Source: Parachlorella kessleri (taxonomy: Eukaryota > Chlorophyta > Trebouxiophyceae > Chlorellales > Chlorellaceae). Taken from it: a DNA stretch of 15,682 bases. The notes beneath the pieces are model-generated. The model was given only the letters and a program-made list of their open reading frames with translations, was not told where the DNA came from and ran no database searches. The stretch spans positions 1-15,682 of the forward strand of contig BBXU01001680.1 in NCBI GenBank assembly GCA_001598975.1, given 5' to 3'. Below are positions 7,485 to 15,464 of this stretch, one piece after another; position 1 is the first letter of the stretch; every line of letters starts with the position of its first letter. The position numbers and the translations under genes are program-made.

Positions 7485-8492
7485 GCAGCGCCCAGGTAGC
7501 TGCAGCACAGCCACCGCCTCTCCAGCAGGTCGGCCAAGGTGCAACAGCAGCAATAGCAGGCCCTCTCCCAGACCCGCAGGCAAGCCAACCAGCAGGCGCC
7601 AGCAGCCAGTCCAGGTGGCGGCCAGACATCTGGGTGGGCGGCAGCGTGCTTCGCTGGGTTGAGAAGTTCAAGTACCTCGGCAGCCACTTCACACACAACA
7701 TTGACCTGAACACTGAGCTAGGCTATCGGCGTTCGCTTGGTGCGGCTGTGTTTTGGAGGTTGTGGGGTCCCTTCTTCAGCCAGCGGTGTATTAAGCTGCA
7801 CACTAGGCTGACTGTGTTCAAGGTGCTAGTGCTGTCGGTGGTGCTGTATGGCTGTGAGTCACTGGCGCTGACCTGCGCTCAGCAACACCGTCTGGATGTC
7901 TTTGTCAAGGGCTGCATGCGCCGGATGCTAGGGTTGAGGTGGAGGGACCACATCAGTGATGAGGAGTTGTATAGGCGGTGTGGGCAGGAGGACAAGCCCT
8001 TTGATAGTGTTGTGGTCCACTGGCGGCGCCGGTCGTTGCGTTTCCTTGGGCACCTGGGGCGTATGCCTGAGTCGCGCTTAGCTAAGTGCATCTTATGGGC
8101 CACTCTGCCAGAGGGGGTGGGGCGGCGGGGGCGGCTTGCCAACCCCTTGCTACCCCAGGTCTATGAGGAGCATCTGAAGCAGCTAGACCTGAGCGGGGCC
8201 AGACGGCAGCAGCAGGACAAAATGAACGCTTGGGGCGGCTCGCGGGTTGCCTTCAATTGGCTAAGTGCTTGTGCTCTGAAGGACACATGGAGAAGCTTGG
8301 TGGGATAGACCTTTGGTTGTGTTTTCTGTTGGTTTCCCCGTCCGGACGGGGTGGTGCATGCCATTAAGCATTGGTACTTGGATCTTGTGGTTTGTGGGCA
8401 TAGTACATCCTGGCTTTTTGATGGCCCCATTTGGGGGACTCACGGCAGCATGGTCAGGTGGCGGTACGCTGTTAGACTAGACTAGACTAGAC
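7485..8492 (+). mobile_element. 5'-truncated non-LTR retrotransposon (LINE) copy 1, TAGAC tail
   Basis: About 1 kb. It is flanked by a perfect 11-bp target-site duplication, ACACCGGGCAT, at 7474-7484 and 8491-8501. The 3' end is four TAGAC units (8473-8492), whose last two bases overlap the duplication. It carries the 3' end of the reverse-transcriptase ORF (to 8308) and a 164-bp 3' UTR that includes a short hairpin (CCCCGTCCGGACGGGG, 8337-8352). The reading frame stays open from the truncation point to the stop, and the duplication is exact, so the insertion is probably young. It split a copy of repeat R. Confidence 0.88.
7487..8308 (+). CDS. LINE ORF2 C-terminal fragment (reverse-transcriptase thumb and C-terminal region)
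   Basis: This 273-codon open frame has no start of its own: it is the tail of a longer polyprotein cut by 5' truncation. After a Gln/Ala/Pro-rich linker come WVEKFKYLGS, LYGCESLAL, CMRRMLGLRWRDHISDEEL and RRRSLRFLGHLGRMPESRL. This order (KYLGS, LLYGxE, RRxLGI, neeL, RRLRxLGHxxRM) is the common region after the catalytic RT motifs in L1-like and related LINEs. The FADD/YADD active site and the endonuclease domain are missing, so the copy cannot move by itself. No CCHC knuckle is visible at the C-terminus. It was probably never expressed as a gene here. The clade (L1-like rather than RTE) is a guess. Confidence 0.85.
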   Translation, partial: SAQVAAAQPPPLQQVGQGATAAIAGPLPDPQASQPAGASSQSRWRPDIWVGGSVLRWVEKFKYLGSHFTHNIDLNTELGYRRSLGAAVFWRLWGPFFSQRCIKLHTRLTVFKVLVLSVVLYGCESLALTCAQQHRLDVFVKGCMRRMLGLRWRDHISDEELYRRCGQEDKPFDSVVVHWRRRSLRFLGHLGRMPESRLAKCILWATLPEGVGRRGRLANPLLPQVYEEHLKQLDLSGARRQQQDKMNAWGGSRVAFNWLSACALKDTWRSLVG

Positions 8493-8501
8493 ACCGGGCA
8501 T

Positions 8502-8640
8502 ACTGCGAGTCGTAGCAGTTGCAAGCTTGCAATGTTTCGGTAGAGAAGCCGAAATGACTTTCCCTTGTTGCCTGCCCATAGCAACTACAATGCAAGAAAC
8601 AGGCGTAAAAGCAGGCAGGCAATACGCTTTGGGTGGGTTC
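8502..8640 (+). repeat. dispersed repeat R, copy c, right fragment
   Basis: It continues the R alignment after the LINE: GTAGCAGTTGCAAG, GAAGCCGAAATGACTTTC, GCCTGCCCATAGCAA, CAATGCAAGAAACAGGCGT, AAGCAGGCAGGCAA. It is more diverged than copies a and b, and fades out around 8640-8670. Confidence 0.55.
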
Positions 8641-8795
8641 GAAGGTCTGAAGCGATACAAAGGATAAACCCACCGAAGTGACTAGGTTCTAAGGTGGCTA
8701 ACAACGGTTGCCGTACATGAGCGAGCGACAGGGTGCTGGCATAGGCTGTAAACCAAGCTTACCGCTAGGCGTGCTAGCGGCAAATGTGAAAAAGA

Positions 8796-8842
8796 GGTTC
8801 ATTGCGAAGCCCGATTGACTCAGTCGGGCTTCGCAATGAACC
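8796..8842. repeat. palindrome 1 (19-bp arms)
   Basis: Arms 8796-8814 and 8824-8842 are perfect complements around a 9-nt centre, TTGACTCAG, that is itself nearly palindromic. The whole 47-nt unit has just one mismatched pair beside a single central base. Confidence 0.95.
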
Positions 8843-8845
8843 ACA

Positions 8846-8888
8846 GCAGGCGTCCCAAACAGTGTCCGACACTGTTTGGGACGCCTGC
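8846..8888. repeat. palindrome 2 (21-bp arms, 1-nt centre)
   Basis: Arms 8846-8866 and 8868-8888 are perfect complements around one C at 8867. It lies only three bases (ACA) from palindrome 1. Confidence 0.95.
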
Positions 8889-9129
8889 CCGATGCAACAA
8901 CAGTGCAAGCAACAGGCATGGAAGCACAAGGTGGCGGTGGGAAGTACAAAGCGAGGCATGACCGTGACGAAGGAAAGGCATGGAGTATATGGTATAGAGT
9001 TTCCTCTACAATATATGGTGTGCTAGGCGATATCTATGATGTGGCGATTTTCCGTGTCCTTTTTCGGATTCTCTGATCCTGTTTCACCCAGCATGAGTGC
9101 AGCAACCTCGCCTCGCTGCGCGAAGCTTC

Positions 9130-9137
9130 TATATAAG
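9130..9137 (+). promoter_or_regulatory. TATA-box candidate (TATATAAG)
   Basis: A consensus TATA box stands in a C/T-rich downstream context, so initiation would be expected near 9160. The only downstream open frame with a good position is a 34-codon one at 9212-9316, ending on a TGTAA string. It could also belong to an LTR or be chance. Confidence 0.35.
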
Positions 9138-9211
9138 CAGGACGTACAGTCCGTGCGCTTTTCCTCCCTTTGCGCCACCAGTTAGACCTCGGCTACCGCA
9201 TCCCCCACACA

Positions 9212-9316
9212 ATGTGTGTCAGCAACGTTCACCAGCAAGGTCCAGGTCGATGCAGCAAGTATGCAAGGGAGGCGTCCACTGTGCTGCCGCAAGAAGGGGC
9301 AAAAGATTATCTGTAA
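9212..9316 (+). CDS. very small open frame after the TATA candidate, unknown
   Basis: This 34-residue frame begins MCVSNVHQQGPGRCSK and ends KDYL. Its stop codon overlaps TGTAA (9312-9316), the usual green-algal poly(A) signal. It was not recognised, and a length this short is easily reached by chance. It is listed only because TATA box, start and poly(A)-like signal stand in the right order over about 190 bp. Confidence 0.15.
   Translation: MCVSNVHQQGPGRCSKYAREASTVLPQEGAKDYL
9301..9304 (-). terminator. possible Pol III terminator for tRNA-Phe (minus copy)
   Basis: This is the first run of four T on the minus strand, 40 nt past the tRNA 3' end. That is farther than for the other three tRNA genes. 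Confidence 0.35.
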
Positions 9317-9344
9317 GATAGGGTGCTGGTGTGCAACAAGGGCA

Positions 9345-9417
9345 TGGCTTCACCTGGGATCGAACCAGGGACCTCAAGATCTTCAGTCTTGCGCTCTCCC
9401 AACTGAGCTATAAAGCC
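9345..9417 (-). tRNA. tRNA-Phe (GAA), minus copy
   Basis: The reverse complement is identical over all 73 nt to the gene at 3087-3159, with the same GAA anticodon (9382-9384). On its 5' side a TATATA string (9462-9467, read on the minus strand) lies about 45 nt upstream, like the upstream TATA elements of plant tRNA genes. The other tRNA-Phe copy lacks this. The flanks of the two copies do not align. Confidence 0.97.
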
Positions 9418-10260
9418 ATCGCTGATATTCTACTAGGTGGCGGCTCTGATTTTGTGAGCGGTATATAGGCTCGCCGCTATGAAGCGCCGCCGTTTTCAAC
9501 GTTGCTAATTGTTGTCGTTGACAGCCGCAGTAGTGTCCTGGGCTTCAGTTCCTCCTGTACGCCTGAAGTCCCTACATGTAGCAACAAGAGTCCTTGGCCA
9601 TGGTCCTTGGCGCAGTGCTGACCCAAGGAAGACTTGTAAGACTCATTTGCTCAAGACACACAGCCGACCACCCTCGCAGCTCAACAGCCAATGTGCTGAC
9701 AATTTGTTTGCCGGCAAGACAACCGAACAACTGCCCATTGCCCGAGGGGAAGCATGTATACACGCCAACGTCAGGCCAATAAGCGAAGGGGCGCGGGCGC
9801 CTAAGAATGCAGGCTACTTGCAACTCTCTCAGCCACCATGCCTCGACCGTCGAAGCCACAGACCTGGCCCCTTACACGGCTTCTACTCAAAAGTCGTATG
9901 CAAGTGCTCTGCTTCGAAGCTGACCAGCAGGCAATACCCACCGCTCGTGTTGACTAGCCGGCCCCAAGGCAAGTAGTCCTCGTTTCATGTTGTACAGGGT
10001 ATCTCTCATTCCATCACTACTCGTAACTACCTCACAACGTTGGCAAACGCTTCAGTCCGCATCTGATGGCAAGCGAAGGCAGCTTTGGTCTGGTGGGTTG
10101 GGGGTTGAAGGCTCCTAGCTTGGCATGTCGGCGTCATGCACATCTAGAACGCTGCCCTCACACGTGGTGCTGGCATGAGTGACTGGCAGTGGTAAACTAG
10201 CCAGGGCTGGCTACCCTAGGTGTACCCACCCGCTTGCACCCTGCAAGTGTTGCAAACCTG
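9418..10260. other. intergenic, nothing supported
   Basis: Overlapping open frames occur on both strands (for example 9509-9976 + and 9572-9859 -), but their peptides are low-complexity in character and unrecognised. No splice-linked partners were found. A small perfect inverted repeat TAGCCAG-GG-CTGGCTA lies at 10198-10213. The right end is likely the promoter region of the lipase gene. Confidence 0.4.
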
Positions 10261-10266
10261 TATAAG
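10261..10266 (+). promoter_or_regulatory. TATA-box candidate for the lipase gene
   Basis: TATAAG lies 60 bp before the proposed ATG at 10327. Initiation about 25-30 bp downstream would leave a 5' UTR of about 35 nt. This is inference from spacing only. Confidence 0.35.
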
Positions 10267-10326
10267 TTGCAGGTTGCGGCCGAGTGAACGGCTGCCAACA
10301 AGGAGGGAGCTAGCTAGCCAAGCGGC

Positions 10327-13300
10327 ATGCAGGGGGCAAGCGTGCTCCCCCGCCACATCTTTGACCCTGCGAGCGGGCGCAGCCCTGCTGCACCCTGGGG
10401 CCCCCATCTAACACTTGCGCTGCTGCGAGCAAGTCAGCTAAGAGTCCCGAGCTGGACGAGGCTGGCAGCCTTGTGCATCATAACAGCACGCAGCCTGCGC
10501 AGCCTGGCAGCAGCTCTTAGCAGGTGGGTTCACCCCCTCTGGTGGGGTTCACAAGCAGAAATGTGCGTGACCCAGCACCTACATGCTGGCCTACCAACGC
10601 CAGGGAGTGCGGCCCAGGAGTAGGATGTTTTACTGTAAGCCTACCCTGTACTGGTATTGCCTGGGTTTCCTTGACAACAGCCTCTCTTGCACGTATCCGT
10701 TACACCGGCATTCCTTTGTGTGTCCTTGGCGTGATAGGCCTGGTTGGTCTCCAGAATGTGCGTCTGCTAGGTGGGGCGGTCACCATCGTGAGAGTCGTCC
10801 TCCTCTGCAGCGGCAGTATGCCCGCCATTCTTGAGTGCAGGCGGCTATCTCTGGCCATGGGCTGGCTGTTTGCTCAGGCGAGGCATCCGCGGTTCTTGGC
10901 CATATCCCGCCTGCTGGGATTCCCAGTGCGACGATGGCACCTGTTGGCGGGTGCGTCTGCTGCCTGGGGGGGGTGACTGGCTGCGCTGAAGGGTAGGGAG
11001 CGTGTTTTGAGGTGAGGAGCGGTGCTGCGGCATGATATATTGACGAGGGTATTGGCTGCCGGCACTGGGTGGGTCAGGATCACCCTTGCTTGCGAATGGG
11101 GGAGGTTTGAGTTGGCAGGCTCGCTGGGGACTATTCTGGCTGACAACAAGGCAGACAGGTGAGCTGGTGCATTGAAGCCTTGACAAGCTGGCGCCTCTGC
11201 ACGGCTGATGGAAGTGAAGTCATTGATAAACGTGTGTGTTTGAGGCGGACGCTTGCGGGGCATGTGGAAGGGCCTCCACTCAGTCATTAAGATGATGCTT
11301 TGTTGGACTGAGAGGTGCCTAGGCTTTCACAATTGATGAGATGGCATGCTGCGTACTAAGCACTGGTGGGAGAATAGGTGAGTAACGTCCCTGCGCTGGC
11401 GTTGCCCTTGCAGGAGCCCTGCTGGCTGCAAGGGCTGTGCTGTGGGGCGGCCGGACGTTGCACTGGCTGGTAGCCAAGCCAAGCCCCCTGGAGGAGAAGT
11501 TGAAGCAGGCCAAGTCGTACAGGTAGCCTAAGCGTGCCACAGCGCAGTGCACACTCACACCCACTCCTGCCTTGTTTGTTGCCGGGCAGCACAGTGTCGT
11601 GCCCAGGCTGGACCCGATTGATAACTCACGAGGCTCTGGGCGCGGTCCATCCCTTCTTGGCAGCAAATGACAACATTGGAGTGCCATGCTGTGTGGGTAG
11701 AGACAGGTGGCATCAGGTGTGCTCATCAATTCTCGACCCTGCCCCCGCTGCAGCGAGTGGCTGGAGGCAGTTGCCGCACTGGACGCTGCGAGCGGGGGGC
11801 GGCTGTGCAAGCAGGGCAAGTCGCAGCTACCTGACGTCAGCGCCCTACAGGCAAGCAAGCACTCTTCTTCTGGGCACCACTTCCCTCAAAAGGTCCTTGT
11901 TTATGCTAAAATGTAGGTCGTTCACGTGGTTCAGTGCCTATGTCCGTGTGTTTGCAGCAGTTGCACTTGCCTAGGCATGGGCGCCAGTACTTCCTAGCTA
12001 TCAACTCACTACCATGCGTGGAGCATGCGGCACTGTACCAGCCAGAAGTTGTGTCACAACTTGTGCCACAGCAAGAAGTTTCAGTGACTTCCTTTGGGTG
12101 CAGGTCCGCGGCGGCCGCCTGAGAGAGCTGAGGGAGCATGGGGATGTGACGGGGCTGATCCACGTCTTGCGGGTCGACCTGGCACGGCATGTCAGCCATG
12201 TCAAGGATGGGTGAGTTGCGCGCGGCTAGCAGGGCGCACGCAGAGGTTCATGCTGTCCCTGGCACGGCTTGGGTTTTATAGCAATGGAAGCCACGCAAGT
12301 CCTGAGGCATCACCTATGCCATGACTTATCTCCTTGCAGAGCCATTGTATTCCTTGCCTCTCCTTCCAGGGATGGCGACACTGCCTGCCCTCTAGAGCTG
12401 CTCAAGCCGCTACAGGAGTTCATAAAGGAGGTCAAGGCCTCGATGGCTTACGTTGAGGCGTGCCCAGGCGAGCGCAGCATGGGGCGACACACCTCAGGGG
12501 GTGTGTAGGGTTTGGGGCTGCTCATGCATTCCTGTGGCATCCGCTGTGGTGGGTGCGTGGCCCTGGGTGGGAGGGAGGGAGGGGCTTTTGGGGGGTGTCC
12601 AATAACAGGACATGATGACTGAGGACTGGTTATGGAACATTGACAGCAGGAGAGTTAGATGCTGTCTGGCCTGCCCCCTCTGGATGCGGCTGGCTGGCAA
12701 ACTTGGGCTCACCAGCGCTGCCAACAGGCGGAGGCAGGGTCTGTGACGGCTTGTTACTAATATGTAAAACCCTGGCGGCAGTGTGTGGCAACAGCTCCCT
12801 GCAGCCCTACCCCTGCAGACCTGCCCCTGGATCAGAAACTCACCTTTGTGCGGGAGTTGCGCCACGCTTTTGGACGCACGGGGCTCCTGCTGAGCGGGGG
12901 AGGCTCCTTCGGGTAAGCCGGGTCCAGATTCAGAGCATAGTGTGGTGTGTAGCAGTCGCAGTGGCAGTCATGGGGTGAGGAACGCGCTTGTGAGGGAACC
13001 TTGCTGGCAACAAATGCCCCGGCGCAGTTGTCCGTCTCGCACCTGTGCAAGGGCTACACACAAGCGGCTGGTGCGCTGACTGTTAACCGGGACTGCACGT
13101 GCAGGTTCTTCCACTTTGGCGTGTGGAAGGCGCTGTTCCAGGCGGGGGTGCTGCCTCGGGTCATGTCAGGCAGCAGCGCCGGGGCAATAGGTAGGGGAAA
13201 GACTTATACCTGCCTTGCTTTGGTGTGCTTATAGTCAAGATGCGTGTACACGACGGGTGGTTGTGGTGCAGTGCGGTTGAGCACAGGGCGCCTGTGTGGT

Positions 13301-15464
13301 GGCAGGTGCTGCCATGCCGCACATGCCGTGCTGTGCTTACTCATGCCGCGGTACCATGCCCTGAGCTGGGGCGGGGAAGGGCTGTGCCATGCTGTGCCAT
13401 GCTCTGCGAAGAGACCCTTGCATATGCACTGTCCTGCTATTGGTCTCGTGCCTGCTGGGGGCCCTGCTGTGCTGTGTACCAAGTCAAACGTGTGTGCTGA
13501 TACCTTGGGGGCTGCCTGCTGTGCCTGCTGCCAGCAGGTGCTGCCATGCTGTGCATAAAAACCGATGAGGAGATGGAGGAAGCTGCCAGCATCTACCCTG
13601 GGGCGTGGACGTACAACTTCTTTGCACACGACACCCAACTCAAGCAGCTCAAGCACCTGTTCACCAAGGGTGCGTGGGTGGGTGGACGGCATCGTCAATT
13701 TGCTCGCATTGCACTACGACTGCTACTCTCCGGTTTGTCCATTCGCAATAGGCAGGCCAGTAGAGCTGCTACCATCTGCTCTCAGGCTGTGCTGTGTCTC
13801 TGTTTTTAGCTCTGCTCTGAATGCAAGCTCGCATTGATCACGATCAGTTCATGCATCTCACACAGCTCCATTGCTCGCCGGTTCAAACAGCCCCCTACGT
13901 GCTACTACACACCCGCACCCTGCAGGCACCCTTCAGGACCACGAGCCTTTTCACCGGGTGCTGCGTGACATAATCGGTGACATCACCTTCGAGGAGGCCT
14001 ACCAGCGCACAGGCAAGGGGCCACCCGCCTGGGGGGACGTCGTAGTACCCACATTTAGCTGGACGGTGTGAAAACGGGGGTTGCACCCAGCTGCGCTCCA
14101 GCGTTACTTATCAGGGCTTGATCTGCTGCCTCTTCCAATACGTGTGCATGACCTGGAACATGCGCTTCCTCCATGCTGACTGAACCTGGGCACTCTAGCC
14201 ACTGTGCATGCTTGCCCTGCCCTGTTACCACGCTCTCTGCACCCATATTCTCCGCCATATAACAGCCCTCCTGTCCCCAGCCTTCGCTCCCCTCCCATCC
14301 AGGCCGCATTTGAACATCTCGGTGACCCCCTTTGACACCCGGGAGCCCTTCCGCCTCCTCAACTACCTCACCGCGCCCAACGTGCTCATACGCTCCGCGG
14401 TGGCATGCTCCTCCGCCTTCCCCTGGCTCTTCCAGCCCGAGGACCTCCTGGCCAAGACCAGCAGCGGGGAAGTGGTCAGGTAAGATGAAGCGGGGGTTAT
14501 GCTTGTAATGCCCAAGTGTGCTTTGCCAGGGGCAAAGGCCAGCGTCGGGGAGGTTGTCAAGCACATCACCCGGACCCTGCTTTGGGGGTTGATTTTGCAG
14601 GAGCAGCTGTGCTCTGGCTGCTGAGCTCGCCCGCTCCCGGCACTACCAGAGACGCGTTGTTGCTGGCCAGCGTCAGTCGCAGCCACATTTGCCGCGGTGC
14701 ATCAACGTTGCATGATTGCCTCCGGGGAGCTTGGCTCTGTGGCTGTTGGGCGCTGTTGCCAGCCGGCGCAATGCCGCATGGCCCCGGGCTGGTTGTGGGC
14801 TGAGGAGACATGAAGCCTAAAGGACGGGGCAGGGCCCCGTCTGTGTGCCACGGTGACATTGTCAGCACTGACGTGGCTCCGCACCAGAGCGTGACCACTA
14901 GCACGGTGGTCACCTTGCAGGCACACCCCCGAGGGCAGCAGCCACCTGCGGCGGTGGTGCGACGGCTCCATCCGCGCCGACCTGCCCATGCAGGGACTCA
15001 GGTCGGCCTGCAACTGAGCATCCCTTCAAGTTCCCTTATCTGTTCTCTTCTGATTGTGCAAGTATGCATGGATGATCCACCAATGCTGCGAGTTGGGTGC
15101 TGTGGGCTGGCTTTCGGCAATCAGTTTCGGGGAGTTTGTTGAGGCATGCGTGCCAGGCTGATCTGGGGCCCTGGGGGGAATGTATGGCGCCCTGCCGAGA
15201 TATCAAATGTCACATATCGCATCCGCTACCGCCGCTAGCGGCCTGCGCTAGGCAGTCGAGGAAGAGTGTTTGCTGGTCTTGCAAGCATCAAGTTGGTTGT
15301 GTTGGTGAATGGCCATGATGGCATATGTGTGTGTGCAGGGAGATGTTCAACGTGAACTGCTTCATCGTGAGCCAGTGCAACCCCTACCTGCTGGGGCTGA
15401 CCTGCTTCAAGCGCTGGCTGCCGCGCACGCTGGCGGTGCTGTGGGAGACCGAGTTCAAGCACAG
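10327..15464 (+). CDS. SDP1/TGL-type patatin-domain triacylglycerol lipase, 13 exons, C-terminus beyond window
   Basis: It is predicted to hydrolyse triacylglycerol at lipid droplets. Exons: 10327-10523, 10811-10950, 11414-11522, 11754-11850, 12104-12210, 12370-12467, 12819-12912, 13105-13190, 13538-13669, 13926-14012, 14281-14479, 14921-15001, 15339-15464; about 517 codons seen against about 800 in plant SDP1. Exons 1-2 are hydrophobic or basic and least certain (exon 2 could start at 10841). Exons 3-6 form the DUF3336-like part (AKSYSEWLEAVAALD, LRELREHGDVTGLIHVLR). Exon 7 has RHAFGRTGLLLSGGGSFG, the oxyanion hole. Exon 8 has FFHFGVWKAL and GSSAG, with nucleophile Ser codon 13175-13177. Exon 11 has HLNISVTPFDTREPFRLLNY. 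Exon 12 has RRWCDGSIRADLPM with catalytic Asp codon 14961-14963. Exon 13 has MFNVNCFIVSQCNPY. All joins agree in phase. Donors at 11851 and 12468, and probably 14013, are GC. The exon 10/11 join is the weakest. The last 218 bases hold no sure exon. Confidence 0.9.
12565..12584 (+). other. intronic G-quadruplex motif
   Basis: Five G-tracts of three or more are separated by single bases, on the sense strand inside the intron 12468-12818 of the lipase gene. This meets the standard pattern for a very stable G-quadruplex. The intron is one of those with a GC donor. Confidence 0.7.

Larger units (their letters stand above)
8737..8997 (+). repeat. dispersed repeat R, copy b, carrying an inserted double palindrome
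   Basis: It aligns end to end with the reverse complement of copy a. From 8883 the two share GCCTGCCCGATGCAA, GTGCAAGCAACAGGCATGG and AAGCACAAGGTGG almost without change. Between the blocks GCGAAGCCC and GGGACGCCTGCCC it has about 50 extra bases which create two adjacent palindromes (8796-8842 and 8846-8888). No clear target-site duplication was found around this copy. Confidence 0.65.

Noticed and set aside
7378..7713. Minus-strand frames opposite the LINE 5' end
   Set aside because: They cross the LINE border and lie antisense to the supported RT fragment.
8802..9076. Open frames across repeat R copy b (74 and 66 codons)
   Set aside because: They translate the palindromes and the repeat; similar peptides appear on both strands because of the inverted sequence.
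9216..9413. 65-codon plus-strand open frame running into the minus tRNA-Phe
   Set aside because: Same tRNA-antisense artefact (LHLGSNQGPQDLQS), not a gene.
3087..9417. One large inverted repeat with the tRNA genes as its markers
   Set aside because: The tRNA order is mirrored, but flanks of the paired genes do not match and the spacings differ (about 2.73 kb and 2.12 kb).
9509..9976. 155-codon plus-strand open frame and an overlapping minus-strand frame at 9572-9859
   Set aside because: Both strands are equally open, neither peptide is recognisable and the + frame has no good ATG at its start; not enough to call a gene.
11319..11858. 179-codon minus-strand frame, and a similar one at 14055-14564
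   Set aside because: Antisense to lipase exons that are confirmed by family motifs; long shadows are expected in GC-rich DNA.
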